NCBI RefSeq assembly: GCF_020907985.1
Contig: NZ_JAJJPA010000051.1
Coordinates: 1-42,690, forward strand
Length of the DNA: 42,690 bases
Direction of reading: 5' to 3'
Source of the DNA: Kitasatospora humi
GTDB lineage: Bacteria; Actinomycetota; Actinomycetes; Streptomycetales; Streptomycetaceae
Position numbers and translations under genes: made by a program. Positions 1 through 6,110 of the stretch are shown one piece after another. The notes beneath the pieces were generated by a model. The model was not told the DNA's origin. It worked only from the letters and a program-made list of their open reading frames with translations, and ran no database searches. The first letter of the stretch is position 1, and the number at the start of each line of letters is the position of its first letter.

Positions 1-1
1 G

Positions 2-73
2 CTCAAGCTGGCCGAGGAGATGCAGGCGGACGGCGTCGCCGCCGGCGCTCCGACCGTGATCGCCGCCGACTGA
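2..73 (+). CDS. ispG: C-terminal end of probable IspG (truncated by window edge)
   Basis: An open frame enters from the left edge and gives the last 23 residues, starting LKLAEEMQADG and ending VIAAD, then TGA at 71-73. This Lys/Glu-rich tail resembles the end of actinobacterial IspG (GcpE, 4-hydroxy-3-methylbut-2-enyl diphosphate synthase of the MEP isoprenoid pathway). In streptomycetes ispG is commonly followed by a GNAT gene of the type found next here. The call rests on a short tail plus that neighbour, so it is tentative. Confidence 0.45.
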   Translation, partial: LKLAEEMQADGVAAGAPTVIAAD

Positions 74-89
74 CGACGAGTGGGACGCC

Positions 90-983
90 GTGCTCGACCG
101 AGGCATGATCCTCCCGGGCGCACTGCAGGCCGCCCGCTCGCTGGCCGCCACCCGGGTGCTGGACGCCGCCGACCTGGCGGCCGCTCTTGAGGTGCTGCAC
201 CGCGACCCGGTGGCCAACGCCTTCGTGGCCACCCGGGTCGAGGCGGTCGGCCTCGACCCGTGGCGGCTGGGCGGCGAGATGTGGGGCTGGTACGACCAGC
301 AGGGCCGGCTGGAGTCGCTCTGCTACGCGGGCGCCAACCTGGTGCTGATCAACGCCGGCCCGCAGGCCGTGCGGGCCTTCGCCGAGCGGGCCCGGCGGCA
401 GGGCCGGCGCTGCTCCTCGATCGTCGGCCCGGCAGGCCCCACCGCCGAGCTGTGGGCCCTGCTGGAGCGCAGCTGGGGTCCGGCCCGCGAGGTCCGTGGC
501 CACCAGCCGCTGATGGCCACCAGCGAACCGGCCACCGGGGTGACCCCCGACCCGCTGGTCCGCCGGGTCCGCCGCGACGAGCTCGACCTGCTGATGCCGG
601 CCTGCGTGGCGATGTTCACCGAGGAGGTCGGGATCTCGCCGCTGGCCGGTGACGGCGGACTGCTCTACCAGGCCCGGGTGGCCGAACTGGTCACCACCGG
701 ACGGTCCTTCGCGCGGATCTCGGAACGGGGCGAGGTGCTCTTCAAGGCCGAGATCGGTGCCGTCACCAAGGGCGCCTGCCAGGTCCAGGGGGTCTGGGTG
801 GCCCCCGACCACCGCGGCAGGCGGCTCTCCGAGACCGGCATGGCCGCGGTGCTGGAGATCGCGCTGCGCGAGGTGGCCCCGGTGGTCAGCCTCTACGTCA
901 ACGACTACAACCTGCCGGCCCGGGCCGCCTACCGCCGGGTGGGCTTCCGCGAGGTCGGTGCCTTCATGTCGGTGCTCTTCTGA
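90..983 (+). CDS. GNAT acetyltransferase with N-terminal DUF4081-like domain
   Basis: A 297-residue protein. The first half (about residues 20-150, with DPVANAFVATR and WRLGGEMWGWY) matches the DUF4081-type domain found in actinobacterial acetyltransferases. The second half is a GNAT fold: QGVWVAPDHRGRRL near residue 234 is the acetyl-CoA motif A, and SLYVNDYNLPARAAYRRVGF is the usual C-terminal motif. The motif-A loop reads RGRRL, whereas related proteins usually have RGRGL, so a Gly that contacts the pyrophosphate seems replaced by Arg. The start is uncertain: GTG at 90 has only a weak ribosome site, ATG at 105 is possible, and conserved sequence begins near GTG 156. It lies 16 bases after the ispG stop and probably shares its transcript. 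The substrate is unknown. Confidence 0.8.
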   Translation: MLDRGMILPGALQAARSLAATRVLDAADLAAALEVLHRDPVANAFVATRVEAVGLDPWRLGGEMWGWYDQQGRLESLCYAGANLVLINAGPQAVRAFAERARRQGRRCSSIVGPAGPTAELWALLERSWGPAREVRGHQPLMATSEPATGVTPDPLVRRVRRDELDLLMPACVAMFTEEVGISPLAGDGGLLYQARVAELVTTGRSFARISERGEVLFKAEIGAVTKGACQVQGVWVAPDHRGRRLSETGMAAVLEIALREVAPVVSLYVNDYNLPARAAYRRVGFREVGAFMSVLF

Positions 984-1011
984 TCGCTCCTTCTCGCCAA
1001 TGTCGCTGCTT

Positions 1012-1041
1012 CCCGGGCCGGTTCAGGAGTAACGTCCCGGG
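1012..1041 (+). promoter_or_regulatory. Hairpin enclosing the ribosome site of the second GNAT gene
   Basis: The hexamer CCCGGG occurs at 1012-1017 and again at 1036-1041. It is self-complementary, so the two copies can pair. The AGGAGT ribosome site at 1025-1030 lies in the loop, and the ATG follows at 1043. This could limit translation, but only six pairs support it. Confidence 0.3.
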
Positions 1042-1042
1042 C

Positions 1043-1612
1043 ATGGAGCAGCTCACCGAGGTCACCGTGCAGCCGATCGACCTGGCGGCCTGGGCGCCGT
1101 ACGCCCTGGAGGTCCAGGCGCAGGCCTTCGGCCTGTCGGCGCAGGAGGTCGCGGTGCGGCTGCACATCGTCGGGCGGCACGCCCAGCAGCCCGGGGTGCT
1201 GGCCTTCGGCGCGCTCGTCGGGGGCCGGCTGGTCGGCTTCGGCTACGGCATGCCCAACCGGCGCGAGCACTGGTGGAGCACGGTGATCGAGCCGCACCTG
1301 GAAGCCCGCGGCTACGGCGACTGGCTGGACGACGTGTTCGCCGTCACCGAGTTGCACGTGCTGCCCGAGTACCAGGGTCGCGGCCTGGGCACCACCCTGA
1401 TCCGCACCCTCTGCGAGCGCTCCGGGCTGCCGCGCAGCATCCTCTCCGCGATCGACGCCGAGACCCCGGCCCGGCGGCTCTACCGCTCACTCGGCTACCG
1501 CGACCTGGCCCGTGCCGTGCACTTCCCGAACACCGACCGACCGTACGCCGTGATGGGTGCCCGGCTCCCGTTGCTGGACAGGCCCTACAGCGCGCCGGCG
1601 AACTCCAGGTAG
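1043..1612 (+). CDS. GNAT-family N-acetyltransferase
   Basis: A 189-residue single-domain GNAT protein. The core is VTELHVLPEYQGRGLGTTLI (about residues 101-120), which carries the canonical Q-x-x-G-x-G acetyl-CoA loop, followed by ETPARRLYRSLGYRDL near the end. AGGAGT at 1025-1030 supports the ATG at 1043. The family transfers an acetyl group from acetyl-CoA to an amine, but the acceptor cannot be read from the sequence. The last 28 bases overlap the end of the convergent kinase gene at 1585, so the two transcripts must be complementary over at least that stretch. Confidence 0.85.
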   Translation: MEQLTEVTVQPIDLAAWAPYALEVQAQAFGLSAQEVAVRLHIVGRHAQQPGVLAFGALVGGRLVGFGYGMPNRREHWWSTVIEPHLEARGYGDWLDDVFAVTELHVLPEYQGRGLGTTLIRTLCERSGLPRSILSAIDAETPARRLYRSLGYRDLARAVHFPNTDRPYAVMGARLPLLDRPYSAPANSR

Positions 1613-2508
1613 CGCTCCGCGCCGGCCCGGTCGCCGGTCGCCAGCGCGGTCAACCCGGCGGCCACGGCCCGGAACAGCGTCCACCCGCGCAGCCGGTCCG
1701 CGTCGACCTCGACCGCCTCGGAGAGCTGCTGCAGCCGGCGCCGGACGGCGCCCTGCGGGCTGGGCGCGGCGACCAGCGTCTCCTTGCGGTCCTGCGCCAG
1801 CCAGGCCAGGTCGTAGGCCCGCTCGCCGACCAGCGGCTGCGGGTCGATGGCCAGCCAGGGCGCCCGGTCGGCGGCCAGCACGTTGCCGTGGTGGAAGTCG
1901 CCGTGCAGCAGCACCCGTTCGTCGCCGGAGTCCAGCAGCCCGGCGGCGGTCTCCAGCGCCTCGTCCAGCAACTGCCGGGCGTCCAGCCGGTCGGCGGTGC
2001 CTCGGTGCTCGCCCAGCCAGGCACTGCGCTGCGCCACCTGCTCGGCCACCGGTGTGAACCGGTGGCCGTCCGGCGGCGCCGTCCAGAGCCGGCGCAGCAG
2101 GCTGGTCGCCTCCAGCATCGCCTTGGCCTCGGTCAGCGAGCGCAGCGGGATGTCGCCGTGCAGCCGCTCCAGCAGCAGGAAGCCCTCGGCCGGGTCGGCG
2201 TCCAGCAGCAGGACGGCGCCGCGGCCGGCCCAGTGCGTCAGCGCGGCGGGCTCCTGGGCGGTCTCCGGGGTGACCAGGCCGGCCTTGAGCACGGCGGGGG
2301 AGTTGTCGTCGCGGCGGACCAGGCAGACCAGGCTCAGCCGGCCGCCCGGATCGGCCACCCGGTCCAGGGTCAGCCGCTGCTGGTCCAGGTGCCTGGCCAC
2401 CCGGTCGGGCAGTGCGGCGAGCCACCGCTCCCCGGCCGCGCCCTGGCGGGCGACGACGCCCTGGCGCAGGCGGTCCGGAATGGTGAGCTGTCCTGCTGCT
2501 TGCGCCAT
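1585..2508 (-). CDS. Aminoglycoside 6-phosphotransferase / hydroxyurea kinase family protein
   Basis: A 307-residue kinase-like protein of the APH(6)/hydroxyurea-resistance family. HGDFHHGN at residues 202-209 is the catalytic loop, with D204 as the likely base, and the D222 of IDPQP is the metal-binding Asp. VGERAYDLAWL follows as is typical. Family members phosphorylate streptomycin-type aminoglycosides or hydroxyurea, but many chromosomal actinobacterial copies have no proven drug substrate. The ATG at 2508 is preceded by GGAAGG at a good distance, so I prefer it over an upstream in-frame ATG at 2550. It lies 82 bases downstream of the DUF4439 lipoprotein gene on the same strand and overlaps the convergent GNAT gene tail-to-tail. 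Confidence 0.8.
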   Translation of the reverse strand: MAQAAGQLTIPDRLRQGVVARQGAAGERWLAALPDRVARHLDQQRLTLDRVADPGGRLSLVCLVRRDDNSPAVLKAGLVTPETAQEPAALTHWAGRGAVLLLDADPAEGFLLLERLHGDIPLRSLTEAKAMLEATSLLRRLWTAPPDGHRFTPVAEQVAQRSAWLGEHRGTADRLDARQLLDEALETAAGLLDSGDERVLLHGDFHHGNVLAADRAPWLAIDPQPLVGERAYDLAWLAQDRKETLVAAPSPQGAVRRRLQQLSEAVEVDADRLRGWTLFRAVAAGLTALATGDRAGAERYLEFAGAL

Positions 2509-2590
2509 GCCGGCCTTCCGTGGGTGCTGCCACCGTTGTCTGCCGCCCATTGTCGGCCATCGGTCCGGCGCGGTCGGGTAGCCGCGCAGC

Positions 2591-3724
2591 TCAGCGTGGT
2601 GCGGTGGACGGCTTGTCGGTGGCGGTAGCGGCGGCCGCGGTGCCGGCCGGCACGCCGGGCAGCGGGCCGGGCGTGCCGCCCCAGTGGGCGCACTGCAGCA
2701 CCGCGGTGGAGAGCGCGGCGGCGGCCCGGGCCCGCAGGTCGCCGGCGGTGGCCGCGACCAGGTCGCCGTAGACCGCGGTGAGCCGCTGCTCCACCTCGGC
2801 GGCCAGTCGTCCGGCGGCGGTGGCGTCCGGCACCGGGAACGGCAGCCGGTAGCCGGGGGCGGCGGCGGTCGGGGTGGCGCCGGCGCCGGTGAGCAGCCGG
2901 TCCCAGGCGTCCCGGCGGGCCTGGTGGGCGGCGTAGCAGCTGCGGGCGTCGTCCCGCCCTGGGCCGGGCGGCAGTTTGGCGCCCACCACGCCGAAGGCGT
3001 AGACGGCTGCGTGCTCGGCGGCCAGTGCCTCCTGCAGGGCGGTGACGGCGGTGGCCGACGGCGCATCGGTGGCGCCCGGTGAGGCGGTGGCGCCCGGTGT
3101 GCCGGAGGCCGACGGTGCGGCGGAAGCCGGCGCGGTCGACGGCTGGTCGGCGGGCGCCGGCAGCGGGGTCCGGTCGCCCAGCCGGACGGCCCGCAGTGCA
3201 CCGGCCGCCGCCACCGCCGCGAGCAGCCGGGCGAGCTCGGGCGAGGCGGTGGACAGGTCGGCGAGCCGGGCCATTGCGGTGCTCCTCTCGGCGGCGGCCA
3301 GCCCGGCGGCCCCGCCGGGGGAGCCGCTGGGCGAACCGCCGGGGGGACCACTGGGCGAGCCGCTCGGTGAGCCGCTCGCACCGGACGCCGCAGCGCTCGG
3401 CGAACCGCTCGCCGCCGCGCTGCCGGGCAGCCCGGCGGCCAGCGCGGCCCGCTCGGCGGTCACCTCGGTGCGCAGCTGGTCCAGCGGAGCCCCGCCGCCG
3501 GCCGCCGCCGGCACCGCCGCGTACTGGACGAGCAGCGCGTCCGCGCCGGCCACCGCCCGGGTGCGCAGCGGCAGGTCCGGATCGGTTTCGGGAGCCCCCG
3601 CCCGGTCGTGCGCCTTGCCGCCCGCCCCGGAGCCCGCGCCCGAGCCGGCGGTGCAGGCGGTCAGCAGGCCGGCAGCGGCCAGCGCCCCGGTGGCCAGGAA
3701 CGTCCGCCGGCTGGGCGACTGCAT
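2591..3724 (-). CDS. Tat-exported lipoprotein with DUF4439 (ferritin-like) domain
   Basis: A 377-residue protein. The N-terminus has a twin-arginine motif (RRTFL, residues 6-10), a short hydrophobic stretch and the lipobox LTAC with Cys 23, so it should be exported folded and lipid-anchored outside the membrane. A helical segment (about 45-100) and a second one near the C-terminus (ALQEALAAEHAAVYAFGVVG and following) match DUF4439, a ferritin-like four-helix domain. Two low-complexity linkers rich in Ser, Gly, Pro and Ala separate them. The ATG at 3724 has GGGGGAG seven bases upstream on its strand. A longer frame back to 3811 lacks a ribosome site and would bury the Tat motif. Function is unknown. 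It is divergent from rimP. Confidence 0.75.
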   Translation of the reverse strand: MQSPSRRTFLATGALAAAGLLTACTAGSGAGSGAGGKAHDRAGAPETDPDLPLRTRAVAGADALLVQYAAVPAAAGGGAPLDQLRTEVTAERAALAAGLPGSAAASGSPSAAASGASGSPSGSPSGPPGGSPSGSPGGAAGLAAAERSTAMARLADLSTASPELARLLAAVAAAGALRAVRLGDRTPLPAPADQPSTAPASAAPSASGTPGATASPGATDAPSATAVTALQEALAAEHAAVYAFGVVGAKLPPGPGRDDARSCYAAHQARRDAWDRLLTGAGATPTAAAPGYRLPFPVPDATAAGRLAAEVEQRLTAVYGDLVAATAGDLRARAAAALSTAVLQCAHWGGTPGPLPGVPAGTAAAATATDKPSTAPR

Positions 3725-3921
3725 CGACGTGCTCCCCCGTGATCGGGCGGGAGCCCCCGGAACCCCCGCTGCAGAGACATGAGTGTGGGGGCGCCGCGAT
3801 GCGAACAGCACACGGTGAAAGTGTCGTGCCCACCCGGACGGACGCTACCGTTCGAATGGCTGTGCGCCTAGGCGGGGCTCGCCGCCGGGCACCGGAATCG
3901 GCGGTTGGGCGGTCGACCCGA

Positions 3922-3927
3922 TAGGCT
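3922..3927 (+). promoter_or_regulatory. Candidate -10 box (TAGGCT) for the rimP operon
   Basis: TAGGCT fits the Streptomyces TANNNT -10 pattern and lies 54 bases before the rimP ATG in the intergenic space 3725-3980. No convincing -35 hexamer is present at 16-19 bases. The same hexamer occurs before thyX at 38710. This is the likely start region of the long rimP-to-infB transcript, but evidence is weak. Confidence 0.35.
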
Positions 3928-3980
3928 TTGCCCGAGTTACGACCTCTGACAACAGCAGACGCGGCCGAGGAGTCACCCGG

Positions 3981-4529
3981 ATGAGCACCACCCCCACCGA
4001 TCGGCTGCGTGCCCTGTTGGAGCCGCTGGCCGAGCAGGCGGGCCTGGATCTTGAGGACATCAAGCTGACCCAGGCAGGCAGCCGCCGCCAGCTGCAGATC
4101 GACGTGGACGCCGAGGGCGGCGTGGACCTGGACGCGATCGCCGAGTTCAGCCGCGAGGTCGGCCAGGCGCTGGACGCCGGCGACCTGATGGGCAACTCGG
4201 CCTATCTGCTGGAGGTCGGTTCCCCGGGCGTGGACCGCCCGCTCACCGCGCCCCGCCACTGGCGCCGCAACACCGGCCGGCTGGTCAAGGTGCAGCTCGT
4301 CGAGGGCGGCGAGCTGGTGGCCCGGATCCTGTCGGCGGACGAGGACGGCGCCCTGGTCGAGGTGCAGCCGGTGAAGGGCCGCGGCCGCCCCAAGGAGCGC
4401 AGGCTGGAGTTCACCGAGGTGGCCAAGGCGCGGATCCAGGTCGAGTTCAACCGCAAGGAGGACGAGCAGCTGCTGTCCGACGAAGAGACGGACGGGCAGC
4501 CGCTCGCCGAGGAAGAAGAGGAGGCGTAG
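3981..4529 (+). CDS. rimP: Ribosome maturation factor RimP
   Basis: A 182-residue protein with the RimP layout: an N-terminal alpha/beta domain (LRALLEPLAEQAGLDLEDIKL, DVDAEGGVDLDAIAEFSREV, LLEVGSPGVDRPLT) and a C-terminal SH3-like domain (GRLVKVQL..., RILSADEDGALVEV). It assists late assembly of the 30S ribosomal subunit in the cytoplasm. The C-terminus has an acidic extension (DEETDG... ending EEEEEA) beyond the usual core. The ATG at 3981 is preceded by GAGGAGT. nusA starts two bases after its stop, the classic rimP-nusA pairing, so the two are almost certainly co-transcribed and translationally linked. Confidence 0.95.
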   Translation: MSTTPTDRLRALLEPLAEQAGLDLEDIKLTQAGSRRQLQIDVDAEGGVDLDAIAEFSREVGQALDAGDLMGNSAYLLEVGSPGVDRPLTAPRHWRRNTGRLVKVQLVEGGELVARILSADEDGALVEVQPVKGRGRPKERRLEFTEVAKARIQVEFNRKEDEQLLSDEETDGQPLAEEEEEA

Positions 4530-4531
4530 CC

Positions 4532-5545
4532 GTGGACATCGACATGAGTGCCCTGCGTGGGCTGGTGGCCGAGAAGAACATCCCGTTCGACCTGCTGGTC
4601 GAGTCGATCGAGTCGGCGCTCCTCATCGCCTACCACCGGACCGAGGGCTCGCGCCGCCGCGCCCGCGTCGAGCTGAACCGCAAGACCGGCCACGTGACCG
4701 TGTGGGCGCTTGAGGACGCGAGCGAGCTGGAGGAGGGCGCCGAGCCCAAGGAGTTCGACGACACCCCGAGCGGGTTCGGCCGGATCGCCGCCACCACCGC
4801 CAAGCAGGTGATCCTGCAGCGCCTGCGGGACGCCGCCGACGACCAGACCTTCGGCGAGTACGCGGGCAAGGAGGGCGACATCGTCACCGGTGTCGTCCAG
4901 CAGGGCAACGACCCGAAGAACGTGCTGGTGGACATCGGCAAGCTGGAGGCGATCCTGCCTCCGCAGGAGCAGGTCCCCGGCGAGGAGTACAAGCACGGCA
5001 CCCGGCTGCGCAGCTACGTGGTGGCGGTGCGGCGCGGCGTCCGCGGCGCCTCGGTCACCCTGTCGCGCACCCACCCCAACCTGGTGAAGAAGCTCTTCGC
5101 CCTGGAGGTGCCGGAGATCGCCGACGGCTCGGTGGAGATCGCGGCGATCGCCCGCGAGGCCGGCCACCGCACCAAGATCGCCGTGGTGTCGCGCCGCCCT
5201 GGTCTGAACGCCAAGGGCGCCTGCATCGGCCCGATGGGCGGCCGGGTGCGCAACGTGATGGCCGAACTGCACGGCGAGAAGATCGACATCGTCGACTGGT
5301 CGGACGACCCGGCCGAGATGGTGGCGAGCGCGCTGTCCCCCGCCCGGGTGACCAAGGTCGAGATCGTCGACCTGCAGCAGCGCTCGGCCCGGGTGATCGT
5401 GCCCGACTACCAGCTCTCGCTGGCGATCGGCAAGGAGGGCCAGAACGCCCGACTGGCCGCCCGGCTGACCGGTTGGCGGATCGACATCCGTCCGGACACC
5501 GATGGCGGGACCGAGGGCTCGGACGGGGAATCCAGCTCGCGTTAG
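4532..5545 (+). CDS. nusA: Transcription termination/antitermination factor NusA
   Basis: A 337-residue NusA. The N-terminal RNA-polymerase-binding domain (about 1-110) is followed by an S1 domain (GDIVTGVVQQGNDPKNVLVD) and two KH domains: KH1 with IGPMGGRVRNVM and KH2 with SLAIGKEGQNARLAARLTGW. The acidic repeats found at the C-terminus of the E. coli protein are absent, as is normal for actinobacteria. NusA binds paused RNA polymerase and nascent RNA and shapes termination and rRNA antitermination. Translation starts at GTG 4532; the ribosome site GAGGAGG lies inside the 3' end of rimP, two bases from its stop. Confidence 0.96.
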   Translation: MDIDMSALRGLVAEKNIPFDLLVESIESALLIAYHRTEGSRRRARVELNRKTGHVTVWALEDASELEEGAEPKEFDDTPSGFGRIAATTAKQVILQRLRDAADDQTFGEYAGKEGDIVTGVVQQGNDPKNVLVDIGKLEAILPPQEQVPGEEYKHGTRLRSYVVAVRRGVRGASVTLSRTHPNLVKKLFALEVPEIADGSVEIAAIAREAGHRTKIAVVSRRPGLNAKGACIGPMGGRVRNVMAELHGEKIDIVDWSDDPAEMVASALSPARVTKVEIVDLQQRSARVIVPDYQLSLAIGKEGQNARLAARLTGWRIDIRPDTDGGTEGSDGESSSR

Positions 5546-5565
5546 TCGTGTTGTCGTAACAGAAT

Positions 5566-5595
5566 CGCGGCCCTGCCCTGATCGGTGGGGCCGCG
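5566..5595 (+). terminator. Hairpin between nusA and ylxR
   Basis: CGCGGCCC (5566-5573) pairs perfectly with GGGCCGCG (5588-5595) around a 14-base loop. It sits 20 bases after the nusA stop with no T-run, as is common for high-GC actinobacterial terminators or attenuators. Because ylxR and infB follow on the same strand, partial read-through is likely. Confidence 0.45.
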
Positions 5596-5614
5596 TTCAG
5601 TCCCGGTTGAGGGG

Positions 5615-5620
5615 TAGACT
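5615..5620 (+). promoter_or_regulatory. Candidate -10 box (TAGACT) just before ylxR
   Basis: TAGACT fits TANNNT and ends six bases before the ylxR ATG at 5626. If used, transcription would begin at or beside the ATG and give a leaderless ylxR message. The GAGGGG at 5609-5614 offers an alternative, conventional reading of the same bases as a ribosome site. Confidence 0.3.
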
Positions 5621-5625
5621 TGAAG

Positions 5626-5919
5626 ATGTCCGGCCGGACGCGTGTCCGCGCATGCCCTGAGCGCACTTGCGTGGGCTGCCGCAAGCGAGCGGCCAAGCAC
5701 GAGCTGTTGCGTGTCACGGCGGTCGAGGGCGTCTGCGTCCCCGACCCCCGGGCCACGTTGCCCGGTCGGGGCGCGTACCTGCACCCCGACTTGGCCTGCC
5801 TCGACCTGGCAGTCCGTCGCCGGGCGCTGCCGAGGGCCTTCCGGGCCCACGGTTCGCTCGACACGGATCCGCTGCGTGAGCACGTCGCGGCCAGGGCAGA
5901 CAGTACCCCGGCGTCCTGA
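5626..5919 (+). CDS. ylxR: YlxR-family RNA-binding protein
   Basis: A 97-residue basic protein of the YlxR (DUF448) family, encoded between nusA and infB as in most Gram-positive genomes. Key motifs are RTCVGCR near the N-terminus, which has two cysteines, and PGRGAYLHP in the middle. The fold suggests nucleic-acid binding; in other bacteria it has been linked to transcription or rRNA/tRNA-related control, and no function is settled here. I take ATG 5626. A TTG at 5620, two codons earlier, is spaced better from GAGGGG and cannot be excluded. Confidence 0.88.
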   Translation: MSGRTRVRACPERTCVGCRKRAAKHELLRVTAVEGVCVPDPRATLPGRGAYLHPDLACLDLAVRRRALPRAFRAHGSLDTDPLREHVAARADSTPAS

Positions 5920-6019
5920 GGGCCCTGGGGGAGAACCACCGTACGGAGCACGGCACGGGCACCCAGGTGTTCCGCGCCACCAGTCAGGTACCTCGCGAGT
6001 TGGAAGTAGGTCGAGATTG

Positions 6020-6064
6020 CGATGAGCACTCGATGAGTACGCGATGAGTACGCCCATGAAGTAG
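6020..6064 (+). repeat. Three 11-base tandem repeats forming overlapping mini-ORFs ahead of infB
   Basis: CGATGAGCACT (6020-6030), CGATGAGTACG (6031-6041) and CGATGAGTACG (6042-6052) are consecutive copies of an 11-base unit. Each copy starts a tiny frame: 6022-6036 reads M-S-T-R-stop, 6033-6047 reads M-S-T-R-stop and 6044-6064 reads M-S-T-P-M-K-stop. Each stop overlaps the next start as ATGA. They lie in the 191-base ylxR-infB gap, 46 bases before the infB GTG. Only a poorly spaced purine stretch precedes the first ATG, so translation is uncertain. Confidence 0.5.
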
Positions 6065-6110
6065 CGACGGTCCGGCGGACGACGACCCCGGACTTATAGA
6101 CAGGAGCGAA

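Noticed and set aside
2370..4259. Minus-strand frame overlapping rimP and the lipoprotein gene
   Set aside because: Overlaps two well-supported genes in other frames and has no family similarity.
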